A stretch of DNA of 64,000 nt from JANNPJ01 sp965200525 (GTDB lineage: Bacteria; Actinomycetota; Actinomycetes; Actinomycetales; Kineosporiaceae), in the NCBI GenBank assembly GCA_965200525.1, contig OZ241368.1, forward strand, positions 6,138,001-6,202,000, written 5' to 3'. How positions within the stretch are numbered: the stretch's first letter is position 1; each line of letters begins with the position of its first letter. The translations under genes and the position numbers were made by a program. Under the pieces are notes generated by a model, which ran no database searches, was not told where the DNA came from, and saw only the letters and a list, made by a program, of their open reading frames with translations. Below are positions 7,948 to 16,306 of this stretch, in pieces.

Positions 7948-8979
7948 ATGCGAAGGATCGTTGGTCTCGTCCTCGTGGCCCTCGGCGTGGCCCTGGTCGC
8001 GCTCGCGATCGCGCTACCGACCTACGTCTACCCCCGGGTCCAGAAATCGCCCGCCGATCCGAACCAGTACCTGGTGGCCGAGGGCAAGGGCGTCACCGTC
8101 CTGCTGGCCCAGTCGGTGGAGGACGGCGGCATCCGGGTGCTGACCAACCAGTCGGTGACGGCGACCCGCCGGGTCCGCGGCGAGATCCGGCCCAACGCAC
8201 CCCGGCCGACCGGCGACAACGTCTTCTACCGGCTGGCCTTCCAGCTCCAGGTCGCGAACCAGCCCCAGGGCCTGCTCACCGCCTACGTCGAGGGTGCCTC
8301 GATTAACGGCAAGACGGCCTACGCGAACCACTGCTGCGGCGACTACCTGATCAGCGAGAAGGCCAACCCGGCGGGCGTGGCCCTGCCTCACCAGGGCCTG
8401 GTCTGGAAGTTCCCGTTCGGGGCCAAGAAGCAGAACTACCCGTTCTGGGACGTCAACACCAAGAAGGCCTCGACCGCGGTCTACGACGGCACCGAGAAGC
8501 TCGACGGGTTGACCACCTACCGGTACGTGCAGACCATCGAGAACGTGGTGATCGGCCAGGAAGAGGTGCCCGGCAGCCTGGTCAGCGTGTCCGACCAGCC
8601 GAGCGTCCAGGCCGACACGGTCTACTCCGACACCCGCACGCTCTGGATCGAGCCACAGACCGGCGCGATCATCAAGGGCAGCGAGAAGGTCAACCAGCGC
8701 CTGGTCTACAACGGCACCCAGGTGCCGGTGCTGCAGGGCACGATCACGTACAACGACGCCACGGTGAAGGCCCAGGTGGCCAAGTACAAGGGCGACGCGG
8801 CCAGCCTGAAGTTCGTCACCTCGACCGGTCCGGTGGCGTTCTGGATCCTCGGCCCGATCCTGATCGTGATCGGCTTCGGTCTGCTGCTGCTCTCCCGTTC
8901 GGAGCGGGACGAGGACGACGACGACCGGGACGACGACGAGGAGTCGGCCGACGACCGGGAGAGCGAGCAGTCGGTCTAG
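7948..8979 (+). CDS. DUF3068 family membrane-anchored protein
   Basis: 343 aa. An N-terminal hydrophobic helix (residues 2-25, no clear cleavage site) is followed by a long extracytoplasmic domain with a CC pair in NHCCGDYL and a WDVNTKKA segment typical of DUF3068. A second membrane helix lies near residues 292-312, then a very acidic cytoplasmic tail (EDDDDRDDDEES). The family is actinobacterial and of unproven function; some annotations call it PorA-like. Two anchors around a folded outer domain suggest an envelope role. Three inverted repeats precede the gene. Confidence 0.8.
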   Translation: MRRIVGLVLVALGVALVALAIALPTYVYPRVQKSPADPNQYLVAEGKGVTVLLAQSVEDGGIRVLTNQSVTATRRVRGEIRPNAPRPTGDNVFYRLAFQLQVANQPQGLLTAYVEGASINGKTAYANHCCGDYLISEKANPAGVALPHQGLVWKFPFGAKKQNYPFWDVNTKKASTAVYDGTEKLDGLTTYRYVQTIENVVIGQEEVPGSLVSVSDQPSVQADTVYSDTRTLWIEPQTGAIIKGSEKVNQRLVYNGTQVPVLQGTITYNDATVKAQVAKYKGDAASLKFVTSTGPVAFWILGPILIVIGFGLLLLSRSERDEDDDDRDDDEESADDRESEQSV

Positions 8980-9058
8980 GCCTGCCGAGAACAGTGCTCA
9001 CCGACCGGCGGCTCGGACACCAAGTCTGCCGTCAGCAACCCGGTGCAGCCCCATTAGC

Positions 9059-9949
9059 TCAGCTCCGACCCCGCTCTGATCCGGCACCGCCGTCCCGGTC
9101 GCAGACCAGGACGGCGGTGCCCGGGATCAGCCGGCCCCGCAGCGGGCTCCAGGCGCCCCAGGCCGCGGTCAGCTCGGCCGGCCATTCCGGCTCCACCAGA
9201 TCCCGGAGCCGGAAGCCGGCGGTCATCAGTTCGCGCACCCGGTCGCCGAGGGTGCGGTGGTGCTCGGCGTAGGCCACCCGGCCGTCCGGCCCGGTCTCGA
9301 CGTACGGCGTCCGGTCGAAGTACGACCGGGTGACCTGCAGCCCGTCGGGCCCGGGCACGTCCGGGAAGGCCCACCGGATCGGGTGCGTGATCGAGAAGAC
9401 CCAGCGTCCGCCCGGCCGCAGCACCCGGGCCACCTCCGCGAACAGCCGCTCCGGATCGGCGATGAACGGCACCGCGCCGTAGGCACTGAACGCCAGGTCG
9501 AACGATCCGTCGGCGAACGGCAGGCGCCGTCCGTCGCACTGCACGCGCGGCGGGCGAGCGCCGTCGTCCGGCGCCGAACGGAGCATTCCGGCGGACAGGT
9601 CGGTCGCCACCGCCCGGGCGCCCCGCCCGGCCAGCCAGGCGCTGCAGTCACCTGACCCGGCCCCCACCTCCAGCACGCTGCGACCGGCCACGTCGCCGAG
9701 CAGCCCGGCGTCCGCCTCGTCCAGCCCTTCCGGGCCCCACACGAGCCGGCCGGCCAGGTGGGCTCCGTGCTCGAGCCGGTAGTCGCCGGCCTCGGCGTCC
9801 CACCACTCCCGGTTGCCCCGGACGCTCTCATCGGCGTCCGCCGACCGGTAGCCGGCCGACGAGGAGTCCGCTTCGCCGGGTCTGCCGGGCTCGTCGGGCC
9901 CGTCGGGGCCGGCCGGGCGGCCGGTCTGAGCTGCTGAGTCGTGATTCAC
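9059..9949 (-). CDS. Class I SAM-dependent methyltransferase next to rpsA
   Basis: 296 aa. Motif I is LEVGAGSG near residue 92-99, followed by ATDLSAGML and FDLAFSAYGAVPFI; RVLRPGGRWVFS is the typical post-motif strand. The first 40 residues are a Pro/Gly/Asp-rich low-complexity leader, so the real start may be further in. It is a Methyltransf_11-type small-molecule methyltransferase of unknown substrate. In many actinobacteria such a gene sits divergently beside rpsA, as here, and that placement supports the call. Confidence 0.82.
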   Translation of the reverse strand: MNHDSAAQTGRPAGPDGPDEPGRPGEADSSSAGYRSADADESVRGNREWWDAEAGDYRLEHGAHLAGRLVWGPEGLDEADAGLLGDVAGRSVLEVGAGSGDCSAWLAGRGARAVATDLSAGMLRSAPDDGARPPRVQCDGRRLPFADGSFDLAFSAYGAVPFIADPERLFAEVARVLRPGGRWVFSITHPIRWAFPDVPGPDGLQVTRSYFDRTPYVETGPDGRVAYAEHHRTLGDRVRELMTAGFRLRDLVEPEWPAELTAAWGAWSPLRGRLIPGTAVLVCDRDGGAGSERGRS

Positions 9950-10000
9950 GGGCCGATCGTGCCGGGCCTGGCCGCCGATCCGGAAACGGGCCCGTCAGCT

Positions 10001-10030
10001 TTGACCCTTGATTGCGGCGCAGGCTAAGGT
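10001..10030 (+). promoter_or_regulatory. rpsA promoter, TTGACC-N18-TAAGGT
   Basis: -35 TTGACC (10001-10006) and -10 TAAGGT (10025-10030) with an 18-base spacer form a strong housekeeping-type promoter. Transcription would begin near 10037, giving a leader of about 175 bases before the rpsA ATG. Confidence 0.7.
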
Positions 10031-10037
10031 AAGGGCG

Positions 10038-10153
10038 GCGCACCTAGGGGTGCGCGGACTGTGTCAGTCCTTGATCCGAATGGCGGGACGCCCTGCGGGG
10101 GGTTTGGTCACCGACTCGGGGCTCCTCGGACTGCGCGCCCGGGTTCATCCCGG
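10038..10153 (+). promoter_or_regulatory. Structured rpsA 5' leader with three hairpins
   Basis: Right after the predicted start of transcription come GCGCACC-TAGG-GGTGCGC (10038-10055) and GGACTG-TGT-CAGTCC (10056-10070), two adjoining perfect hairpins. A third, CCGGG-TTCAT-CCCGG, is at 10139-10153. Ribosomal protein S1 represses its own translation through leader structure in E. coli; autoregulation here is inference. Confidence 0.45.
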
Positions 10154-10212
10154 ACCTTTGCGCCGCTGTCCATACTCACACCTATTCCAGTCCGCATCGG
10201 AGTCCCCTCTAA

Positions 10213-11694
10213 ATGACCGCCAGCACGGCCGAGAAGGCGCGCACAACACCCCAGGTTGCGATCAACGACATTGGCAGCGAAGAGGACTTCCTCGCCGCCA
10301 TTGACGAGACGATCAAGTACTTCAACGACGGCGACATCGTCTCCGGAACGATCGTCAAGGTCGATCGCGACGAGGTGCTGCTCGACATCGGCTACAAGAC
10401 AGAGGGTGTGATCCCCTCCCGCGAGCTCTCGATCAAGCACGACGTCGACCCCAACGAGGTCGTCAGCGTCGGCGACGAGATCGAAGCCCTTGTTCTCCAG
10501 AAGGAGGACAAGGAGGGGCGCCTGATCCTGTCGAAGAAGCGCGCGCAGTACGAGCGGGCGTGGGGCACGATCGAGAAGATCAAGGAAGAGGACGGCATCG
10601 TCACCGGAACGGTGATCGAGGTCGTCAAGGGCGGTCTGATCCTCGACATCGGCCTGCGCGGCTTCCTGCCCGCCTCGCTGGTGGAGATGCGCCGGGTCCG
10701 CGACCTGCAGCCGTACGTCGGCAAGCAGATCGAGGCCAAGATCATCGAGCTGGACAAGAACCGCAACAACGTGGTCCTGTCCCGCCGCGCCTGGCTCGAG
10801 CAGACCCAGTCGGAGGTGCGCCAGACCTTCCTGCAGACCCTGCAGAAGGGCCAGGTCCGCTCCGGCGTGGTGTCCTCGATCGTCAACTTCGGCGCCTTCG
10901 TCGACCTCGGTGGGGTCGACGGGCTGGTCCACGTGTCCGAGCTGTCGTGGAAGCACATCGACCACCCGGGTGAGGTCGTCGAGGTCGGCCAGGAGGTCAC
11001 CGTCGAGGTTCTCGACGTCGACATGGACCGCGAGCGCGTCTCGCTGTCGCTCAAGGCCACCCAGGAAGACCCGTGGCAGCAGTTCGCCCGCACCCACGCC
11101 ATCGGCCAGGTCGTGCCGGGCAAGGTCACCAAGCTGGTGCCGTTCGGTGCGTTCGTCCGTGTCGACGAGGGCATCGAGGGCCTGGTCCACATCTCCGAGC
11201 TGGCCGAGCGCCACGTCGAGATCCCGGAGCAGGTCGTCCAGGTCAACGACCCGATCTTCGTCAAGGTGATCGACATCGACCTGGAGCGTCGCCGGATCTC
11301 CCTCTCGCTCAAGCAGGCCAACGAGGCCGGCTCGGGTGCGGGCGCGGAGACGTTCGACCCGGCGCTGTACGGCATGGCGGCCGAGTACGACGAGGCCGGC
11401 AACTACAAGTACCCCGAGGGCTTCGACCCCGAGACCAACGACTGGCTCGAGGGGTTCGAGACCCAGCGCGAGGCCTGGGAGGCGCAGTACGCCGAGGCCC
11501 ACGAGAAGTGGGTGGCGCACCGCAAGCAGATCGAGGACGCCAAGGCGGCCGAGGCCGAGGCCGTCGCGACCGGTGCCGCCGAGGCCCCGGCCGCCTCGAG
11601 CTACTCTTCCGAGGAGGCCGCTCCGGCCGAGGGCACCCTGGCCACCGACGAGGCTCTCGCCGCACTGCGCGAGAAGCTCACCGGCGGCGCCTGA
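10213..11694 (+). CDS. rpsA: 30S ribosomal protein S1
   Basis: 493 aa with four S1 RNA-binding domains, the actinobacterial form (E. coli S1 has six). Domains start near residues 36 (GDIVSGTIVKV), 121 (DGIVTGTVIEV), 207 (GQVRSGVVSSI) and 294 (GQVVPGKVTKL), each ending in an H-x-SEL or equivalent strand. An acidic Glu/Ala-rich tail follows residue 380. S1 binds mRNA on the 30S subunit and helps initiation. It has its own promoter at 10001-10030 and a terminator at 11741-11777. Confidence 0.98.
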   Translation: MTASTAEKARTTPQVAINDIGSEEDFLAAIDETIKYFNDGDIVSGTIVKVDRDEVLLDIGYKTEGVIPSRELSIKHDVDPNEVVSVGDEIEALVLQKEDKEGRLILSKKRAQYERAWGTIEKIKEEDGIVTGTVIEVVKGGLILDIGLRGFLPASLVEMRRVRDLQPYVGKQIEAKIIELDKNRNNVVLSRRAWLEQTQSEVRQTFLQTLQKGQVRSGVVSSIVNFGAFVDLGGVDGLVHVSELSWKHIDHPGEVVEVGQEVTVEVLDVDMDRERVSLSLKATQEDPWQQFARTHAIGQVVPGKVTKLVPFGAFVRVDEGIEGLVHISELAERHVEIPEQVVQVNDPIFVKVIDIDLERRRISLSLKQANEAGSGAGAETFDPALYGMAAEYDEAGNYKYPEGFDPETNDWLEGFETQREAWEAQYAEAHEKWVAHRKQIEDAKAAEAEAVATGAAEAPAASSYSSEEAAPAEGTLATDEALAALREKLTGGA

Positions 11695-11740
11695 TCGACC
11701 GTTCCACCTGATCGACCGCTGTAGTTCGGCTCACCGGCGG

Positions 11741-11777
11741 CGAAGCCCGGCATCCCCTCACGGGGTGCCGGGCTTCG
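11741..11777 (+). terminator. rpsA terminator hairpin
   Basis: CGAAGCCCGGCA pairs with TGCCGGGCTTCG, and an inner CCC/GGG extends the stem apart from one bulged base. The loop is about four bases. No T tract follows, as is common for actinobacterial terminators. It is 46 bases past the rpsA stop and directly before coaE. Confidence 0.7.
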
Positions 11778-11782
11778 CCCGT

Positions 11783-11788
11783 TAGGCT
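11783..11788 (+). promoter_or_regulatory. Leaderless coaE promoter, -10 TAGGCT
   Basis: TAGGCT ends 6 bases before the GTG at 11795, so transcription should begin at or next to the start codon. No good -35 is visible because that position falls in the rpsA terminator. There is no SD, which also fits a leaderless mRNA. Confidence 0.5.
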
Positions 11789-11794
11789 CGGCGG

Positions 11795-12472
11795 GTGCTG
11801 AGGATCGGGTTGACCGGTGGGATCGGGGCGGGCAAGTCGACCGTGGCCGAACGGCTGCGGGAGCTGGGGGCCACCGTGATCGACGCCGACCGGCTGGCCC
11901 GGGAGGTGGTGGAACCGGGGACGCCGGGCCTGGCCGCCGTCACCGAAGAGTTCGGGCCGGGCGTCCTGCGGCCCGACGGCCGGCTGGATCGCCCGGCGCT
12001 GGGCCGGATCGTGTTCGCCGACCCCGGCCGGCTGGCCGCGCTGAACGCGATCGTGCACCCGCTGATCGGGGCCCGCACCCAGGCCCTGGTCGAGGCCGCA
12101 CCGGCCGGCGCCGTCCTCGTCCACGACGTCCCGCTGCTGGTCGAGAACCACCTGGCCGCCGGGTATCAGCTGGTCGTGGTCGTGCACGCGCCCGAGACCG
12201 AGCGGATCCGGCGGCTGGTCGAGGACCGGGGGATGAGCGAGGACGACGCCCGGGCCCGGGTCGCGGCCCAGGCCGGCGACGAGCAGCGCCGGGCCGTGGC
12301 CGACGTCTGGATCGACAACTCCGGTACCCGGGAGGAGACGATCAGGCAGGTGGACGCCGCCTGGCGGGACCGGATCGAGCCGCTCCGAGCGGCCGACCCC
12401 GGCCACGACGCGGACCCCGACCCGGACCCCGGCCACGGGCCGGGGACGGGCTCGGAGCCGGCTCAGGAATGA
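11795..12472 (+). CDS. coaE: Dephospho-CoA kinase
   Basis: 225 aa, slightly longer than the usual 200. The P-loop GLTGGIGAGKST is at residues 5-16; DADRLAREVV and HDVPLLVEN are CoaE signatures. The enzyme phosphorylates dephospho-CoA at the 3'-ribose hydroxyl, the last step of CoA synthesis. The final 25 residues are a low-complexity Asp/Pro/Gly/His tail outside the fold. The rpsA-coaE-uvrB order is common in actinobacteria. The GTG start fits the leaderless -10 at 11783-11788. Confidence 0.95.
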   Translation: MLRIGLTGGIGAGKSTVAERLRELGATVIDADRLAREVVEPGTPGLAAVTEEFGPGVLRPDGRLDRPALGRIVFADPGRLAALNAIVHPLIGARTQALVEAAPAGAVLVHDVPLLVENHLAAGYQLVVVVHAPETERIRRLVEDRGMSEDDARARVAAQAGDEQRRAVADVWIDNSGTREETIRQVDAAWRDRIEPLRAADPGHDADPDPDPGHGPGTGSEPAQE

Positions 12473-12474
12473 GA

Positions 12475-12497
12475 TTGTCGGTGGTGACGCTTACGGT
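12475..12497 (+). promoter_or_regulatory. PafBC-type (RecA-NDp) DNA-damage promoter of uvrB
   Basis: TTGTCGGTG (12475-12483), exactly 8 bases, then TACGGT (12492-12497). This matches the mycobacterial RecA/LexA-independent damage promoter (TTGTCRGTG-N8-TANNNT) at every fixed position. The -10 ends 6 bases before the uvrB ATG, so the mRNA should be leaderless. Matching elements precede uvrA and uvrC. Confidence 0.8.
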
Positions 12498-12503
12498 GGT
12501 CAT

Positions 12504-14603
12504 ATGCGTCCCATCACCGATCTGCAGCGCACCGTAGCTCCGTTCAAGGTGGTCTCCGACTACCGGCCGAGCGGCGATCAGCCGACCGCGATCGCGGATC
12601 TGGCCCGCCGGGTCAAGAACGACGAGAAGCACGTGGTCCTGCTCGGGGCCACCGGTACCGGTAAGTCGGCCACCACGGCCTGGCTGATCGAGCAGGTGCA
12701 GCGGCCCACCCTGGTGATGGCACCAAACAAGACCCTGGCCGCGCAGCTGGCCAACGAGTTCCGCGAGCTGCTGCCCCACAACGCGGTCGAGTACTTCGTC
12801 TCGTACTACGACTATTACCAGCCCGAGGCCTACGTCCCGCAGACCGACACCTACATCGAGAAGGACTCCTCCATCAACGAGGAGGTCGAGCGGCTGCGGC
12901 ACTCCGCCACCAACTCGCTGCTGACCAGGCGCGATGTGGTGGTGGTGGCCACCGTGTCGTGCATCTACGGGCTGGGCACACCGCAGGAGTACGTCGACCG
13001 GATGGTCCGGCTGCGGGTCGGCAACCAGCTCGACCGCGATCAGTTGCTGCGCCAGTTCGTCGGCATCCAGTACACCCGCAACGACCTGGCTTTCACCCGG
13101 GGCACGTTCCGGGTCCGGGGCGACACGGTCGAGATCATCCCGGTCTACGAGGAGCTGGCGATCCGGATCGAGTTCTTCGGCGACGAGATCGACCGGATCT
13201 ACACGCTGCACCCGCTCACCGGCGAGATCGTGCGCGAGGAGAAGGAGATGTACGTCTTCCCGGCCACGCACTACGTGGCCGGGCCGGAGCGGATGGAACG
13301 CGCGATCGAGCGGATCGAGCAGGAGCTGGCCGACCGGCTGGCCGAGATGGAGCAACAGGGCAAGCTGCTGGAGGCCCAACGGTTGCGGATGCGCACCACC
13401 TACGACGTCGAGATGATGCGTCAGGTCGGGTCGTGCTCGGGCATCGAGAACTATTCCTCCCACATGGACGGGCGCGGGCCCGGCACGGCGCCCAACTGCC
13501 TGCTCGACTACTTCCCCGACGACTTCCTGCTCGTCCTCGACGAGTCGCACAGCACGGTGCCCCAGATCGGGGCCATGTACGAGGGCGACATGTCACGCAA
13601 GCGCACCCTGGTCGAGCACGGGTTCCGGCTGCCGAGCGCGATGGACAACCGCCCGCTCAAGTGGGAGGAGTTCCAGGATCGGATCGGCCAGACCGTCTAC
13701 CTGTCGGCCACGCCGGGCGCCTACGAGCTGTCCCGCGGCGAGGGCGTGGTCGAGCAGATCATCCGCCCGACCGGCCTGATCGACCCGAAGATCGTGGTCA
13801 AGCCGACCAAGGGCCAGATCGACGACCTGCTCGGCGAGATCCGCGACCGCGCCGGCCGCGACGAGCGGGTTCTGGTCACCACCCTGACCAAGAAGATGTC
13901 CGAAGACCTCACCGACTACCTGCTCGAGCAGGGGGTCCGGGTGCGGTACCTGCACTCCGAGGTCGACACCCTGCGTCGGGTCGAGCTGCTGCGCGAGCTC
14001 CGCAAGGGCGACTTCGACGTGCTGGTCGGGATCAACCTGCTGCGGGAGGGGCTCGACCTGCCCGAGGTCTCCCTGGTCAGCATCCTGGACGCCGACAAGG
14101 AAGGCTTCCTGCGCTCGGCCACGGCGCTGATCCAGACCATCGGCCGGGCCGCCCGGAACGTCAGCGGTGAGGTCCACATGTATGCGGACCGGATCACGCC
14201 GTCTATGGAGAAGGCGATCGACGAGACCAACCGGCGCCGCGAGAAGCAGGTCGCCTACAACACCGAGCGCGGGCTCGACCCGACCCCGTTGCGTAAGAAG
14301 ATTCAGGACATCACCGACCTTCTCAACCGGGAGGACGCCGACACCGAGGAGCTGATCGGTGGCGGCCGGCAGCGCAGCCGGGGCAAGGCGCCGGTGTCCG
14401 GAATGGGTGGCGGCGTGGCCGGCCGGCACGCCACCGACCTGGTCAACCTGCCCGCGGCCGACCTGGCCGATCTGATCCAGCAGCTGACCGATCAGATGCA
14501 CGCGGCCGCGACCGAGCTGCAGTTCGAGCTGGCCGCCCGGCTGCGCGACGAGATCCACGAGCTCAAGAAGGAGCTGCGGGGGATGAAGGCCGCCAACGGC
14601 TGA
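12504..14603 (+). CDS. uvrB: Excinuclease ABC subunit B
   Basis: 699 aa, normal length. Walker A GATGTGKS is near residues 46-53; the beta-hairpin YYDYYQPEAYVP that probes the damaged strand is near 93-104; VLDESH (DEAD-like) is near 340; helicase motif VI is QTIGRAARN near 545. The C-terminal UVR domain (LQFELAARLRDEIHELKKEL) binds UvrC. UvrB is the damage-verifying helicase of nucleotide excision repair. It follows coaE by 31 bases but has its own damage-type promoter. Confidence 0.98.
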   Translation: MRPITDLQRTVAPFKVVSDYRPSGDQPTAIADLARRVKNDEKHVVLLGATGTGKSATTAWLIEQVQRPTLVMAPNKTLAAQLANEFRELLPHNAVEYFVSYYDYYQPEAYVPQTDTYIEKDSSINEEVERLRHSATNSLLTRRDVVVVATVSCIYGLGTPQEYVDRMVRLRVGNQLDRDQLLRQFVGIQYTRNDLAFTRGTFRVRGDTVEIIPVYEELAIRIEFFGDEIDRIYTLHPLTGEIVREEKEMYVFPATHYVAGPERMERAIERIEQELADRLAEMEQQGKLLEAQRLRMRTTYDVEMMRQVGSCSGIENYSSHMDGRGPGTAPNCLLDYFPDDFLLVLDESHSTVPQIGAMYEGDMSRKRTLVEHGFRLPSAMDNRPLKWEEFQDRIGQTVYLSATPGAYELSRGEGVVEQIIRPTGLIDPKIVVKPTKGQIDDLLGEIRDRAGRDERVLVTTLTKKMSEDLTDYLLEQGVRVRYLHSEVDTLRRVELLRELRKGDFDVLVGINLLREGLDLPEVSLVSILDADKEGFLRSATALIQTIGRAARNVSGEVHMYADRITPSMEKAIDETNRRREKQVAYNTERGLDPTPLRKKIQDITDLLNREDADTEELIGGGRQRSRGKAPVSGMGGGVAGRHATDLVNLPAADLADLIQQLTDQMHAAATELQFELAARLRDEIHELKKELRGMKAANG

Positions 14604-14620
14604 CCGGGGCGGCGCCGTTC

Positions 14621-14649
14621 GTCAAGGCGGCTGCGGATCCTGCCGATAT
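14621..14649 (+). promoter_or_regulatory. Sigma-28 (FliA/WhiG-type) promoter of the chemoreceptor gene
   Basis: GTCAAG (14621-14626), exactly 15 bases, then GCCGATAT (14642-14649). The sigma-28 consensus is TAAA-N15-GCCGATAA: seven of eight bases of the -10 and the spacing agree, and the -35 is partly matched. It lies 80 bases before the ATG at 14729. Sigma-28 control of chemoreceptors is well established in flagellated bacteria. Confidence 0.6.
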
Positions 14650-14728
14650 CGAGCCGGGCACCGCAGGTCCGTCATCGGGGCGGCCTGGGGCTGACGTGCT
14701 CTCGCCACCCCTGAAAGGCTGACTGGCA

Positions 14729-16294
14729 ATGGTTCACTCGCGGTTCACGATCGGACGAAGGCTCGCCCTGCTGGGAAGCGTCGGGCTGGTGGTGGCCCTG
14801 CTCAGCAACGGCGCCGCCCTGCTGCTCGGGTCGCGAGTGGGCCACCTGCGCGATCAGGAACGGTCGTACCAGACCGCCCAGCAGCTTGTTCGCGAGCTCG
14901 ACACCCGGGCCAGCGAGCTAAAGGTCGACGGCTACAAGGCCCTGCTGGCCCCGAAGCCGGCCGAGTTGCAGGCCGATCTGACCGACGACACCAACAAGGT
15001 CACGACCAAGCTCGACGCCCTGGCCAAGCTCGACCTGAGGGCCAAGGACAAGCAGATCGAGACCACCCTGCGGGCCGCGTTCACCGAGTACGTGGCCCAG
15101 ATCGGGGTGGTGGTCGACAACGCCGTCGCCGACCAGGTGAAGGCCCAGGCCAACTTCACCGCCGTCCAGGACGCCAACGACAAGACCGACGAGGCCGTCG
15201 GCAACGCCGAGGACCAGCTCGACGCCGGCCGGGCCGCCGTCCAGAAGCAGGGCACGCACACGTCCAGCGTGGCCACGATGGTGTCGTTCGCCATGCTCGG
15301 CCTCGGCGCCGTCATCGTGCTGATCGCGACCGTGCTGCTCAGCCGCTCGATCAGCCGGCGGGTCAGCGCCGTCCTGGCGGCCCTGGACCGGGCCGCCGAC
15401 GGCGACCTGTCCCAGCGCCTCACCGAGGACGGCAGCGACGAGATCGCCGACATGAGCCGGGCCCTGAACGTGACCCTGAACAAGATCGGGGCGGTGTTCT
15501 CCCGGATCAACGGCACCGCGGATCGCCTCGCCGGAGCCTCGACCACGCTGCGTTCGGTGGCGGTGGAGCTGAGCCGCTCGGCCGGGGAGACGTCGGCGCA
15601 GGCCGAGGTGGTGGCCCGGACCGCCGACGAAGTGTCGCAGAACGTGCAGGCGGTCGCGGCCGGCGGCGAGGAGATGGGGGCCTCGATCGGGGAGATCTCG
15701 CGCAACGCCAACGAGGCCGCCCGGGTGGCCACCGGTGCCGTCCAGGCCGTGGAGCTGACCACGGGGACGATGTCGAAGCTGGGCGACTCCAGCCGGGAGA
15801 TCGGTGACGTCGTGCGGTTGATCACCTCGATCGCGGAGCAGACCAACCTGCTGGCGTTGAACGCGACCATCGAGGCGGCCCGGGCCGGCGATGCCGGCAA
15901 GGGGTTCGCGGTGGTGGCCGACGAGGTCAAGCAGCTGGCTCAGGAGACCGCCCGGGCCACCGAGGACATCTCCAAGCGGGTGGAGACGATCCAGGAGGAC
16001 GCCGACCAGGCCGCGCAGGCGATCTCGGAGGTGGCCGGGGTGATCTCGCGGATCAACGAGTTCCAGACCACGATCGCCAGTGCGGTCGAGGAGCAGACGG
16101 CGACCACCCAGGCGATCAACGCCGGGGTCTCGGACGCCGCCGACGGGTCGGGTCAGATCGCCCGGAGCATCTCCGGGGTGGCCACGGCGGCCGGCGAGAC
16201 GACGTCGTCCATCGGGCGGGCGACGGTCAGCGCCCAGGAGCTGGCCGGGATGAGCGACGAGCTCGGGCAGCTGGTGGCCGGCTTCCGGTTCTGA
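14729..16294 (+). CDS. Methyl-accepting chemotaxis protein
   Basis: 521 aa. Membrane helices lie near residues 13-33 and 185-205 around a helical sensor domain of about 150 residues, rich in Lys, Asp and Ala. A HAMP domain (about 206-258) follows, then the cytoplasmic coiled-coil signalling domain with the hairpin-tip motif EQTNLLALNATIEAARAG and downstream GKGFAVVADEVKQLA. It signals through CheW/CheA to the flagellar motor. No other chemotaxis gene is nearby, so it is an orphan receptor; its sigma-28-type promoter ties it to the flagellar regulon. Confidence 0.95.
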   Translation: MVHSRFTIGRRLALLGSVGLVVALLSNGAALLLGSRVGHLRDQERSYQTAQQLVRELDTRASELKVDGYKALLAPKPAELQADLTDDTNKVTTKLDALAKLDLRAKDKQIETTLRAAFTEYVAQIGVVVDNAVADQVKAQANFTAVQDANDKTDEAVGNAEDQLDAGRAAVQKQGTHTSSVATMVSFAMLGLGAVIVLIATVLLSRSISRRVSAVLAALDRAADGDLSQRLTEDGSDEIADMSRALNVTLNKIGAVFSRINGTADRLAGASTTLRSVAVELSRSAGETSAQAEVVARTADEVSQNVQAVAAGGEEMGASIGEISRNANEAARVATGAVQAVELTTGTMSKLGDSSREIGDVVRLITSIAEQTNLLALNATIEAARAGDAGKGFAVVADEVKQLAQETARATEDISKRVETIQEDADQAAQAISEVAGVISRINEFQTTIASAVEEQTATTQAINAGVSDAADGSGQIARSISGVATAAGETTSSIGRATVSAQELAGMSDELGQLVAGFRF

Positions 16295-16306
16295 CTCGCG
16301 ATCGAG

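Noticed and set aside
8980..9058. tRNA or small RNA after the DUF3068 gene
   Set aside because: No cloverleaf, CCA end or stable terminator hairpin could be drawn in these 79 bases.
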